Shown here: positions 27,290-35,796 of the stretch, in pieces
Numbering within the stretch: position 1 is the stretch's first letter
Layout of the letters: the number at the start of each line of letters is the position of its first letter
Assembly (NCBI GenBank): GCA_965229355.1
Contig: OZ245869.1
Span: forward strand, 1,612,001 to 1,676,000
DNA: 64,000 nt
Source: GCA-2737725 sp965229355
Lineage (GTDB): Bacteria > Pseudomonadota > Alphaproteobacteria > Rhodospirillales > Rhodospirillaceae
Direction of reading: 5' to 3'
Program-made: the position numbers and the translations under genes
The notes under the pieces: generated by a model
Databases searched by the model: none
Seen by the model: the letters and a program-made list of their open reading frames with translations, nothing else
Told to the model about the DNA's origin: nothing

Positions 27290-28690
27290 TTGAACACAGT
27301 TGTTTCTCATCCGAAGGCCGTTGTCGAAGCCGAAGAGTTTGTTGATGCCCGCGTCACCCCGCAGGGCAGTCTTGAAGTCCTCTCCCATGATGAAGTGGCT
27401 AAGCTGCTGGATCGCGGGCAGGGCGGTTTGTATCCCCTGTTGCGGCGTTGCGCGCTGGCCGTTCTGAACTCGGGCAGTAATAGTGACGATGCCCGTGAGT
27501 TGTTCGAAAAGCATAAGGATTTTGAATTACGCATCGTTCAACAGTCCTGGGGGATCAAGCTTGAAATCACCCATGCGCCGGCTGTTGCCTTTGTCGATGG
27601 CAAGATGATCAAGGGCGTGAAAGAGCACTTGTTCGCTGTGTTGCGCGATATTGTGTATATCGCCAACGAAATCGTCGAGAGCGGGCGCTTTAATCTGTTG
27701 GAGCCCGAAAGTATTACGAACGCGGTGTTCTGCATTTTGCGTAATGCGCGCGTGCTGGATACCAAGGGCAAGCCAGATTTGGTCGTCTGCTGGGGCGGGC
27801 ACTCTATTTCCCGCGACGAATACGAATACACAAAGAAAGTTGGCTACGAACTGGGCTTGCGCGGTTTAAGCGTCTGCACAGGTTGCGGCCCCGGCGCCAT
27901 GAAGGGCCCAATGAAGGGCGCGACCATCGGTCACTCAAAACAGCGCGTGGCCAGTGGGCGTTATATTGGCTTAACGGAGCCCAGCATCGTGGCCGCGGAA
28001 TCACCCAACCCCATCGTCAATCATCTGGTTATTATGCCGGATATTGAAAAACGCCTGGAAGCTTTCGTACGTTTGGGCCACGGCATCATTGTGTTCCCCG
28101 GCGGCGTGGGGACCGCTGAAGAGATCTTATATTTATTGGGTGTCTTGCTGGACCCCGCCAACATTAAGCAGCCGATGCCTGTGGTGTTTACGGGCCCTGC
28201 GTCTGCGGCGGCGTATTTCCAACGCATGGACGAATTCATTGGCCTCACGTTAGGCACGCAAGCGCAATCCCGCTACAAAATCATTATTGATGATCCGGCG
28301 GAAGTTGCGCGCGTCATGGGCTCTGGCTTGAACCATGTGTACAATCACCGCCGCGCCATGGGTGATGCCTATAACTTCAACTGGACACTGAAAATTCCAC
28401 CGGCTTTCCAACTGCCGTTTGAAGTGACGCACGACAGTGTCGCGGCGTTGGATTTGCATTTTGATCAACCGATCCACGCGCGCGCGGCCAACTTGCGCCG
28501 CATGTTCTCAGCCCTTGTGGCGGGTAACATCAAAGAAGCTGGTATTAAGCAGATCGAAGCCAAAGGCCCATTCGAGATTCACGGTGACGATCGTATGATG
28601 AAGCCGATTGATGAGCTGTTGGCGCAGTTCATCGCGCAAAATCGCATGAAGCTCTCGGGCGATTACAAACCAGTTTATAAAATTGTCTAA
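27290..28690 (+). CDS. ppnN: pyrimidine/purine nucleotide 5'-monophosphate nucleosidase, LOG family
   Basis: A 466-residue PpnN (YgdH) protein that cleaves nucleoside monophosphates to base and ribose 5-phosphate and, in E. coli, is tuned by (p)ppGpp. The central LOG/TIR-like domain shows GGHSISRDEYEYTKKVG, TGCGPGAMKGPMKGA and FPGGVGTAEEI, the last being the family PGGxGTxxE active site. The only in-frame start is TTG at 27290, because a TGA lies two codons upstream; this suits the family N-terminus but is an unusual start. A strong terminator follows. Confidence 0.93.
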   Translation: MNTVVSHPKAVVEAEEFVDARVTPQGSLEVLSHDEVAKLLDRGQGGLYPLLRRCALAVLNSGSNSDDARELFEKHKDFELRIVQQSWGIKLEITHAPAVAFVDGKMIKGVKEHLFAVLRDIVYIANEIVESGRFNLLEPESITNAVFCILRNARVLDTKGKPDLVVCWGGHSISRDEYEYTKKVGYELGLRGLSVCTGCGPGAMKGPMKGATIGHSKQRVASGRYIGLTEPSIVAAESPNPIVNHLVIMPDIEKRLEAFVRLGHGIIVFPGGVGTAEEILYLLGVLLDPANIKQPMPVVFTGPASAAAYFQRMDEFIGLTLGTQAQSRYKIIIDDPAEVARVMGSGLNHVYNHRRAMGDAYNFNWTLKIPPAFQLPFEVTHDSVAALDLHFDQPIHARAANLRRMFSALVAGNIKEAGIKQIEAKGPFEIHGDDRMMKPIDELLAQFIAQNRMKLSGDYKPVYKIV

Positions 28691-28692
28691 AT

Positions 28693-28723
28693 AAAAAGCC
28701 GCATCGTTAGATGCGGCTTTTTT
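28693..28723. terminator. bidirectional terminator between ppnN and peroxiredoxin
   Basis: GCCGCATC/GATGCGGC with a four-base loop, flanked by five A on one side and six T on the other, so it can terminate both convergent genes. Confidence 0.9.
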
Positions 28724-28740
28724 GATGCGAAAACTGAATG

Positions 28741-29340
28741 CTATTTCGGGGTTTCAGGTGCTGATGCGGCTGGTGCTGGCTCTGTCGCTACGGCCGCTAC
28801 CGGAACTGGATTGGCTTCTCGCCACTTCTTCACAGCAGCCAATGTATTACTGACGTGCTCATCGGGACTGAAGGCTGAATAAGTGTAAATAATTTTGTAA
28901 TCAGGCGAGATGACGTAAGAGGTCCGGTCCGACATCGGCAAAAATTTCAACAGCACGGCGTCGTAGGCCTTCATGATCTTCTTGTCGGTGTCTGATCCCA
29001 CGGCGAATTTGCCGCCGCATTCGGAGACGGAGAACTTGTGCAGTGTCTCCATGTCATCCTTGGACATGCCGATCACAGTGGCACCCATGGATTTGAAGGT
29101 GTCGCTGGCTTCAGCGAAGGCGTGGGCTTCGGCGGTGCACCCCTTGGTGAAAGCAGCCGGGTAGAAGTAAAGCACGACCGGACCGGTTTTCAGGGCTTCA
29201 GCCAAGTCGAAGGTAAATTCCTTGCCTGCCAGCGATGCCGGGGCTTTGAACGCAGGTGCAGCATCGCCTTCTTTGAGCATTGCAAACGCCGGTGTTGCCA
29301 AAAGTGAGCCGACGAGAGCCATAGCAATGGCGTGTTTCAT
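28741..29340 (-). CDS. exported peroxiredoxin (BCP/AhpC-TSA type)
   Basis: A 199-residue thiol peroxidase with a signal peptide (residues 1-20, ending TPAFA), so it acts in the periplasm. The peroxidatic Cys is in YPAAFTKGCTAEAHAF, close to the BCP consensus. A second Cys in VSECGGKFAVG could resolve the disulfide. The C-terminus is an Ala/Pro-rich tail of about 20 residues. ATG 29340 has GGGGAGG upstream and begins the signal peptide; the longer frame to 29406 is unlikely. Most BCP proteins are cytosolic, so the export signal is notable. Confidence 0.9.
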   Translation of the reverse strand: MKHAIAMALVGSLLATPAFAMLKEGDAAPAFKAPASLAGKEFTFDLAEALKTGPVVLYFYPAAFTKGCTAEAHAFAEASDTFKSMGATVIGMSKDDMETLHKFSVSECGGKFAVGSDTDKKIMKAYDAVLLKFLPMSDRTSYVISPDYKIIYTYSAFSPDEHVSNTLAAVKKWREANPVPVAAVATEPAPAASAPETPK

Positions 29341-29727
29341 AAAATCCTCCCCATATTTCGTGACAATGTTGCCGCAAGTGAGATTGATTCGCGGCATTTC
29401 GCGCATACAGCAATGCGAAAGATGTTAGGGGCTTCTGCCGTCGCGCGAAAGACCGTTCCGGGTGCTGACCGTTATATAAAGAAGGCTATGAAAATGACCC
29501 GTTCCGGGTGAGGCGTTAACCTATTGATAAAGCAATAAAATAACAGTTTACCCTTCAGAGGCATTATTGACTTCGCGCATTGCCTTTATTTATGCTCATA
29601 CGACTTTTGCTATAGGTTCGCCTTGCTTCGCTGGATACCAGAGTTAGCTCAGGACGCACCTGTTGTTTTAAGTTTGTGGCCCACAGCGCAGGTGCGCGGT
29701 GGTGATTTTAAAATTCTGGAGAGCGGC
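29341..29727. other. intergenic region and long cold-shock leader
   Basis: About 390 bases between divergent genes. It contains two copies of CCGTTCCGGGTG (29453-29464 and 29499-29510) and an AT-rich part (29520-29600). The length suits the long structured 5' leader typical of cold-shock mRNAs. No further gene was seen. Confidence 0.5.
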
Positions 29728-29931
29728 ATGGCGACCGGTACAGTGAAGTGGTTCAACGGCCAAAAAGGTTACGGCTTTATTCAACCTGATGGCGGCGGCA
29801 AAGATGTATTCGTGCATATCTCGGCAGTTCAACGTGCCGGTATGACGGGCCTGAATGAAGGTCAAAAAGTTTCTTACGACACGTTGAATGAACGTGGCAA
29901 AGAAGCTGCAGGAAATTTGAAAGCTCTCTAA
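29728..29931 (+). CDS. csp: cold-shock protein
   Basis: A 67-residue single cold-shock domain that binds single-stranded RNA and DNA. RNP1 is KGYGFIQ and RNP2 is VFVHIS. The ATG at 29728 gives the exact family N-terminus (MATGTVKWFNGQKG). It has its own terminator and a leader of up to about 300 bases. Which stress it responds to cannot be read; alphaproteobacteria usually carry several paralogues. Confidence 0.95.
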   Translation: MATGTVKWFNGQKGYGFIQPDGGGKDVFVHISAVQRAGMTGLNEGQKVSYDTLNERGKEAAGNLKAL

Positions 29932-29944
29932 GTCAGAGCGAAAA

Positions 29945-29974
29945 AAAACGGGGCAGTGAGAACTGCCCCGTTTT
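29945..29974. terminator. bidirectional terminator between csp and FKBP gene
   Basis: ACGGGGCAGT/ACTGCCCCGT with a four-base loop between A and T runs; serves both convergent genes. Confidence 0.9.
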
Positions 29975-30016
29975 CGTTTCTATTCAATTCTAAATCGAAA
30001 TTACTTCGCAGGCGCC

Positions 30017-30517
30017 CTACTTTGCAGGTGTATGCGCCTTCAGTAATTCGATCTTGAAAATCAGCGCTGAGTTTCCCGGAATAGCGCCCGGTGCGCCGCG
30101 CGCGCCGTAGCCCAATTCAGATGGGATCGCGAATTCCCAGGTTTCGCCTTCGCTCATCAACGGCACAGCTTCTTGCCAGCCCGAGATGACACCGTTCAGT
30201 GGGAACGAAATCGGTTCTTTGCGCGCGTACGAGCTATCGAACACTTTGCCGTCAATCAGACGACCTTCGTAGTGCACAGTGACTTCGCTACCCGGCGCAG
30301 GCTTTGGACCCGGTTTGGCAGCATCTTTCAACTTGATGTATTGCAGACCGCTGGCGGTGGCTTTCCAGCCCGGTTGCTTGGCGTTCTTTTCCAAGAAGGC
30401 CGCTTGTTGTTCAACCCATGAGCCGCCTTCGGCAGCCTTCGCATCTTTATTTGCCATACCTAAAAATCCTGCCGTAAAGGCCAGCGCCAGGGCGCCAGCG
30501 ATAAACCAACTTTTCAT
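30017..30517 (-). CDS. FKBP-type peptidyl-prolyl isomerase, exported
   Basis: A 166-residue protein with an N-terminal hydrophobic segment (residues 6-24) acting as signal peptide or anchor, a spacer of about 45 residues, and a C-terminal FKBP domain. FKBP marks are VTVHYEGRLIDGKVFDSSYARKEP (cut), the loop VISGWQEAVPLMSEGE, and the closing GYGARGAPGAIPGNSALIFKIELL (cut). It would speed proline isomerisation during folding of envelope proteins. ATG 30517 starts the hydrophobic segment; a longer frame to 30601 lacks support. Confidence 0.93.
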   Translation of the reverse strand: MKSWFIAGALALAFTAGFLGMANKDAKAAEGGSWVEQQAAFLEKNAKQPGWKATASGLQYIKLKDAAKPGPKPAPGSEVTVHYEGRLIDGKVFDSSYARKEPISFPLNGVISGWQEAVPLMSEGETWEFAIPSELGYGARGAPGAIPGNSALIFKIELLKAHTPAK

Positions 30518-30745
30518 GTGATTATAAAACCCTTGGTTAGATCCCACTTCTATATCGACCGGCAGGGTCAGTGCCAAGCCCTGTAAACCCTCGCTCATCA
30601 TTGCGGAAAGAGTGAGGCAAAACAGGGCTTTTTAAGGTCTTATAACGTTTCGGTGAGGCACGGGAATGTGGTGTTGGAAGGCCCTAAAAGCGCATTAGCT
30701 TAAAGCGATATCTCACTCACTCACGCCATGCTGGAGTCGCTGAAA

Positions 30746-31024
30746 ATGAAATGCCCTGCCGATAACGAAACCTTGGTGATGACAGATCGCAACGGAGTCG
30801 AGATCGACTATTGCCCGAAATGCCGGGGCGTATGGTTAGACCGCGGGGAACTCGACAAAATTATCGACCGCGCTGCTGCATCACCACAAACCGCACCGCC
30901 GCAACCGCAATATCAGCCGCCGCAACAGGCCTCTTATCATGGTCAACATCACAATCAGCACTATGGGCCGAAGCCGCACTATAAAAAGCGTGAGTCGTTC
31001 TTAAGCGAGCTGTTTGATTTCTAG
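30746..31024 (+). CDS. TFIIB-type zinc-ribbon protein
   Basis: A 92-residue protein. The N-terminal 40 residues form a zf-TFIIB zinc ribbon: MKCP then YCPKCRGVWLDRGELDKII. The rest is a Pro/Gln/His-rich linker (PQPQYQPPQQ, HGQHHNQHYG) and a basic end (YKKRESFLSELFDF). Such proteins are common and of unknown function. The ATG at 30746 follows GGAG by nine bases and matches the family start; ATG 30728 is in frame. Stop overlaps the convergent murI stop. Confidence 0.85.
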   Translation: MKCPADNETLVMTDRNGVEIDYCPKCRGVWLDRGELDKIIDRAAASPQTAPPQPQYQPPQQASYHGQHHNQHYGPKPHYKKRESFLSELFDF

Positions 31025-31860
31025 TCGAGTGCTTTGAACTCAACCGCACGTCCAAAAAACACACTTGCAAAGGCGCTTGCTGTTTCGGGTGCGCCACTGG
31101 TCAGGAACGTTGTCGTTGGAAGTGACGTGGTGGTGTCAATTTCCGGATGGCGATTCACATAATCGATCATGCTGCGCGCAACGATCTCAGGCTGTGACAG
31201 CACATTGCATTCAGCGGGCAGCATCTCGGTGAATAAATCGGCGACTAGCGGATAATGCGTGCAGCCTAAAATCACGTTATGCGGCACTTGCCCATTCAGT
31301 TGGGCCATCAGGTTGCTGACGTGCTCACGCACGGCATTGCGTAAGTCTTGTTGTGGTGCGGCTTGCTCAATCAGGCTCACCAAACCCGGGCAGGCTTGCT
31401 GTACAACCGTAATATGCGGGGCGCGTTTGCGAATTTCTTCGACATACACATTGCTGGCCACTGTGCGCCGTGTCGCGAAAATCGCAACGGTCTGAAGGGC
31501 TGCGTCCTTATCGATGGCTTCCGTTTGTGCCCACGGCACACCTGTGGCGATTTCAACCGTTGGCACCAACACGCCTAAGATGCGGCGATCAGTGTAATGC
31601 ACCGGCAGCCATTGTTGTTGCAGGGTTCGCAACGCAACGGCGGCTGCGGTGTTGCAAGCCAGCAGCACCAAGCGGCAACCCTGCTTGAACAGCATTTCAA
31701 CGGCATTTTTTGTGAGTGTCAGAATTTCGTCTGAAGTGCGCTCACCGTAGGGCGCATGGGCGTGATCGCCAAAATACAGGAACGAGCGATCCGGCATTGC
31801 GGCGGTCAGCGCGCGCAAAATCGTCAAACCGCCGTGGCCAGAATCGAAAACACCAATCAT
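31021..31860 (-). CDS. murI: glutamate racemase
   Basis: A 279-residue enzyme that converts L- to D-glutamate for peptidoglycan. The Asp-Ser pair in FDSGHGGL and the two catalytic Cys residues in LLACNTAAAV and LGCTHYPLVADL are intact. Length is normal. The ATG at 31860 fits the family start (MIGVFDSG). The next gene upstream is the PQQ dehydrogenase, 70 bases away on the same strand. Confidence 0.95.
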   Translation of the reverse strand: MIGVFDSGHGGLTILRALTAAMPDRSFLYFGDHAHAPYGERTSDEILTLTKNAVEMLFKQGCRLVLLACNTAAAVALRTLQQQWLPVHYTDRRILGVLVPTVEIATGVPWAQTEAIDKDAALQTVAIFATRRTVASNVYVEEIRKRAPHITVVQQACPGLVSLIEQAAPQQDLRNAVREHVSNLMAQLNGQVPHNVILGCTHYPLVADLFTEMLPAECNVLSQPEIVARSMIDYVNRHPEIDTTTSLPTTTFLTSGAPETASAFASVFFGRAVEFKALD

Positions 31861-31930
31861 CGCTGCATCATATCCGTACTGTTAGAGCCGTTGTAACGGA
31901 TACGCCTAACGATGCCAGGATGATTTGAAG

Positions 31931-33907
31931 CTATTTCTTTTCTGGAAGTGCAAAAGCCACCAAATCATCGGTCAACTTTTGTGGATACATAAAAAAGTGC
32001 CCGGCCGCGGCCACCACCACAAACTGCCGCCCATCAATATCGTAGGTCATGGGGTTTGCGATGGCCGAGCTGGGCGTGTCGCCCGCCCACAGTTCGTTAC
32101 CAGTTTCGATATCAAATGCGCGGAACTTCTCATCCAAGGTGCCGCCCGTAAACACCAACCCGCTCGCAGTCACAATGGGCCCGCCCATGATCGGCGTGCC
32201 ATACTTCAAGGCCAATGGAATAGGCGCTAACTTGTCGAGGGTGCCCAGCGGTACTTCCCATTTAATTGTACCTTCGTTCATATCCACGGCCACCAATGTG
32301 CCCCACGGCGGTGCTGTGCACGGCGCGCCAAAGGGCGAAAGCAACGGATAGTTCTCAACCAAGTACGGTGTACCCGCGACGGCCTTCAAACCACTAGGGC
32401 CGCGCTTGGCAATTTTCTCACGGCCCGTATTGGGCGTGATGCGGAAGTAGTACGGCACGTGCGATAATGCGGTGACTAAAACATTCTTTGAAGGCTCGAA
32501 CGCGCCGCCACCCCAGTTCACGCCGCCACCACTTTGCGGTAGCACGCTGCCCTGCGTGGTGTAGGGCGTGTACATGTCGCCATGGCGCGATGTTTCAATC
32601 ACCTTGCGGCACCAACCTTCATCGTAGGGCGTAAAGCCCCACGCATCGCTGGGCTGCACATACTGCTTCATCAAAGCTGCCGGTTTTGTCGGTACCGGTT
32701 GCGTGGGCGATAGCACTTCACCGGGTACGCCATCGGTCGGCACAGGGCGCTCAACAATCGGGAAGAACGGCTCGCCGGTTTCGCGGTGGAACGTGAAGAC
32801 TAAACCTTGCTTGGTTAGTTGAATAACAACGGGGATTTGTTTTCCCTCGCGTGTGATATTCGCCAAAATCGGTTGCGCGGGCAGATCATAATTCCACACA
32901 TCGTGGTGAACGATCTGGTAGTGCCACACTTTCTCACCGGTCGATCCGCGCAAGGCCACCAGCGATGTCGCGTACAAGTTATCACCGGGCCGTGTGCCGC
33001 CGTAATAATCAGGCGCAGATGATGATGTGGGCAGGAAAATCAAATCGCGTTCTTCATCTGCCGCCATAAACGACCACACATTGGCACCACCTGTATCGCG
33101 GGCGGTGTCATTACCCCAGGTTTTGGCGGCAGGGTCTTTCGGGTCACGCGGGATCGGGTCCCACGTCCATTTCAACGCACCCGTGCGCGCATCAAACCCA
33201 CGCACAGCACCATTTGGCGCGTCGCGGCGTTCGGACTTTGTGTTGGTCACAAGGCCAACAACAACAGTGTCACCAATGATTGTGGGCGGCGCATAACTTT
33301 GAACAGCACCTGTGTTGGTCGCGGGGATAGCTGCGTTAATCAACGGCTCCAGATCCAACACGCCATCGCCATCAAAGCCTGCGCATGGTTTACCGTCTTT
33401 GGCATCGATTGAAATCAAACGGCGATCATTCGTCGCCATAAACAAGCGCCATTCACACACTGTACCTGTCGCTGCTGTTTTGTCGTGCCACAACGACACA
33501 CCACGTGACTTATATTGTGTGCCGGGTGGGCCGATTTTCACGTCCGCATCATAGGTCCAGCGTTCTTGGCCGGTGGTGGGGTCCAGCGCGATGATTTTGT
33601 TGAAAGCCGAGGCAAACACCAAATGCTGGCCTGCGGCTTTGGGTAAAAGAATGGGCGTGGGGTGAAAGCCCATCAGCATCGTCTGCGTCGGCGGGCGTTT
33701 GGCATCGCCGGTTTTGTAGGCCCAGGCTTGCTTTAACTGGCCCACATTCTCGCGCGTAATCTGCGTGCTATTGGAATAACGCACGCCACCCGCATCGCCA
33801 CCAATATGCTGCCAGTCACTTTCGGTATTTGCGTCTTGCGCAATCGCGCCGACACTTGCCACCAGTGAGATCGCAACAATCAGATTGCGCGCTAAATCAT
33901 ATGCCAT
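31931..33907 (-). CDS. PQQ-dependent dehydrogenase (soluble glucose/alcohol dehydrogenase-like)
   Basis: A 658-residue periplasmic quinoprotein with a signal peptide (residues 1-23, ending GAIAQ) and an eight-bladed propeller. Blade motifs such as DPTTGQERWTYDADV and GSTGEKVWHYQIVHHDVWNYD are typical tryptophan-docking motifs. The C-terminus resembles the soluble domain of membrane glucose dehydrogenase (GTPIMGGPIVTASGLVFTGG), but there is no N-terminal membrane domain and no cytochrome c tail. Electron acceptor and substrate are therefore unknown. ATG 33907 has GGGGAGA upstream. Confidence 0.9.
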   Translation of the reverse strand: MAYDLARNLIVAISLVASVGAIAQDANTESDWQHIGGDAGGVRYSNSTQITRENVGQLKQAWAYKTGDAKRPPTQTMLMGFHPTPILLPKAAGQHLVFASAFNKIIALDPTTGQERWTYDADVKIGPPGTQYKSRGVSLWHDKTAATGTVCEWRLFMATNDRRLISIDAKDGKPCAGFDGDGVLDLEPLINAAIPATNTGAVQSYAPPTIIGDTVVVGLVTNTKSERRDAPNGAVRGFDARTGALKWTWDPIPRDPKDPAAKTWGNDTARDTGGANVWSFMAADEERDLIFLPTSSSAPDYYGGTRPGDNLYATSLVALRGSTGEKVWHYQIVHHDVWNYDLPAQPILANITREGKQIPVVIQLTKQGLVFTFHRETGEPFFPIVERPVPTDGVPGEVLSPTQPVPTKPAALMKQYVQPSDAWGFTPYDEGWCRKVIETSRHGDMYTPYTTQGSVLPQSGGGVNWGGGAFEPSKNVLVTALSHVPYYFRITPNTGREKIAKRGPSGLKAVAGTPYLVENYPLLSPFGAPCTAPPWGTLVAVDMNEGTIKWEVPLGTLDKLAPIPLALKYGTPIMGGPIVTASGLVFTGGTLDEKFRAFDIETGNELWAGDTPSSAIANPMTYDIDGRQFVVVAAAGHFFMYPQKLTDDLVAFALPEKK

Positions 33908-33940
33908 GATGTATTCTCCCCGGATCCAAGTTTACGGTGG

Positions 33941-33958
33941 CGTATCATTTTAGATACG
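33941..33958. promoter_or_regulatory. inverted repeat in the PQQ dehydrogenase / DUF72 divergent promoter
   Basis: CGTATC and GATACG, six-base arms around ATTTTA, 34 bases before the PQQ dehydrogenase start on the minus strand. Possible operator. Confidence 0.4.
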
Positions 33959-33967
33959 AGAGGAGTC

Positions 33968-33998
33968 TCTTAACGACCGTGACGCGGATGCGTTAAGA
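33968..33998. promoter_or_regulatory. second inverted repeat with TTAACG core
   Basis: TCTTAACG and CGTTAAGA, eight-base perfect arms with a 15-base spacer, 48 bases before the DUF72 gene. It shares the CGTTAA core with the repeat ahead of the sensor kinase. Confidence 0.4.
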
Positions 33999-34045
33999 TG
34001 CGTACAGTCATCACATCGCAGTGATGGATGCAGAAAGGTCGGGCT

Positions 34046-34786
34046 ATGGCAGGCAAAGTCTATGTGGGGATTGGCGGTTGGACGTTCGAACCCTGGCGCG
34101 GCACGTTCTATCCCGATGATCTGACGCAAAAGCGTGAACTGGAATACGCCAGTCGCCAGCTCACCTCGATTGAGATTAACGGCACGTATTATTCATCCTT
34201 CAAGCCGCCCAGTTGGACAAAGTGGCGCGATGAAACGCCCGAGGGTTTCGTCTTTTCCGTGAAAGCCTCGCGCTACAGCACCAATCGCAAAGTGCTTGCC
34301 GAGGGTGGCCCCTCTATCACCAAGTTCTTGGAGCAAGGCCTCACGATTTTGGGCGACAAGTTGGGGCCGATTAATTGGCAGTTCATGGCCACCAAGAAAT
34401 TTGATGCCGAGGATTTTGAAGCCTTCTTAAAACAGGTACCTAAAAAGTTAGATGGCATTCGGTTGCGCCATGCGTTGGAAGTGCGTAGCCCAACGTTTCA
34501 AGACAAAAAATTTTATGATCTCGCCAAGAAATATAACGCCGCCATTATCTACGCAGATGATGATGACTTTCCTGAAATTGACGAGCCGACAGCCGACTTC
34601 ACATATGCGCGCCTGATGCGCACGCAGGAAGATATTGAAACCGGGTATTCCACGGCTGATTTGGGGAAGTGGAAAAAGAAAGCCGAGGCATGGGCCAAAC
34701 GCGGTGATGTATTTATCTACTTCATTTCTGGCGCCAAGGTGCGCGCACCTGCGGCGGCGCAGGCCCTGATTAAGAAACTAAAATGA
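34046..34786 (+). CDS. DUF72 family protein
   Basis: A 246-residue TIM-barrel-like protein of the DUF72 (YecE) family, recognised by the start VYVGIGGWTFEPWRGTFYPD and the segment LTSIEINGTYYSSFKPPSWTKW (cut). The function is unknown; the fold resembles sugar isomerases and AP endonucleases. ATG 34046 has AAAGG upstream and matches the family start; ATG 34028 is in frame. Convergent with the next gene, two bases apart. Confidence 0.92.
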   Translation: MAGKVYVGIGGWTFEPWRGTFYPDDLTQKRELEYASRQLTSIEINGTYYSSFKPPSWTKWRDETPEGFVFSVKASRYSTNRKVLAEGGPSITKFLEQGLTILGDKLGPINWQFMATKKFDAEDFEAFLKQVPKKLDGIRLRHALEVRSPTFQDKKFYDLAKKYNAAIIYADDDDFPEIDEPTADFTYARLMRTQEDIETGYSTADLGKWKKKAEAWAKRGDVFIYFISGAKVRAPAAAQALIKKLK

Positions 34787-34788
34787 GT

Positions 34789-35796
34789 TTAAGAGGCTGA
34801 CGTAATCATCGCCCACAGTTTATCCAAACCCTGGCGCGGGTTATTGCGGTGTTCCTGGTACGTCGCATGTGCCCCCGTGTCGGCACCGGGTGACACGCCG
34901 ATAGACCATAGGGCGCTAATATCGTTGGGTACGAACGAGTAGCGCACATCAATAATGCGATTGGGCACCACAGGGTCCATCGCAATAAAGTCATCGCTAA
35001 AGCGCCGGAAGCGTTCGATATCACGGGCTTGCTGCGAGCTTGCATCAAGCCAGGGCAGATCGCGCGGAATGTTCAGTTTTGCGATACTCACGCCCTCAAA
35101 TGTTTTCGGGCTAAAGCCTGTGCGCACGGCATCCACGTAAAACGCATCAGCAGTTTCGTAGATCGTCTTCCACACGAGGATATTGCCAAAGCTGGGCTTG
35201 GCTTCGACGCGCAAGGTTTCGTGCCCGCGTGCGGCGACAATCTTCTCGGTCATGATAACGGCTTGGCTGTGCTGAACCGTGGCCAACAGCATATAGAAAA
35301 TGCCCCATGCCATGGCGGCTTGGGCATAACGCGTATTCTGCTTCCACATTGCAATGATGACCAACGCCAACATTGGCAGCGTGACGAGGGGGTCGATGAT
35401 CGCAATGACGTTCCAAGCAATACGTGCATCGCTGAAGGGCCATAACAGCATGGTGCCGTATGTGGTGCAGGCATCAAGGACAGCGTGTGTGCCGTAACCC
35501 AGCGTTGCGAAAATATAAGTATCGCGGAAGGAAAGCTGCGTTTTCGTGCGGAAAAATAAATGCAGCAATACAGCGACGATCAACCCGCCAATGGGAATAA
35601 AGGCCAGCGAGTGCGTGAAGTGGCGATGAAAATCGAGGAATAACAATGGATCGGTCGTTGAGCGAATCAGCACGTCAACGTCAGCGGCCAAGCCACCCAA
35701 GAACCCAAACGCGCCAGCAATACGCACTTGCGGACGTTTCTTCACAAAAGCTTGCGTAAATGCTGCGCCCAATGTGCCTTGGGTGAGTGGATCCAC
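34789..35796 (-). CDS. YdjM-type membrane-bound metal-dependent hydrolase
   Basis: A 335-residue membrane protein of the YdjM/DUF457 family. The metal site motifs are HRHFTHSLAFIP (residues about 57-68) and GYGTHAVLDACTTYG, with several membrane helices between and after. Members are annotated as inner-membrane hydrolases; E. coli YdjM is LexA-regulated, but no LexA box is visible here. The GTG start at 35796 shares a base with the stop of the upstream methyltransferase gene (TAGTG), so the two are coupled. Confidence 0.88.
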   Translation of the reverse strand: MDPLTQGTLGAAFTQAFVKKRPQVRIAGAFGFLGGLAADVDVLIRSTTDPLLFLDFHRHFTHSLAFIPIGGLIVAVLLHLFFRTKTQLSFRDTYIFATLGYGTHAVLDACTTYGTMLLWPFSDARIAWNVIAIIDPLVTLPMLALVIIAMWKQNTRYAQAAMAWGIFYMLLATVQHSQAVIMTEKIVAARGHETLRVEAKPSFGNILVWKTIYETADAFYVDAVRTGFSPKTFEGVSIAKLNIPRDLPWLDASSQQARDIERFRRFSDDFIAMDPVVPNRIIDVRYSFVPNDISALWSIGVSPGADTGAHATYQEHRNNPRQGLDKLWAMITSAS

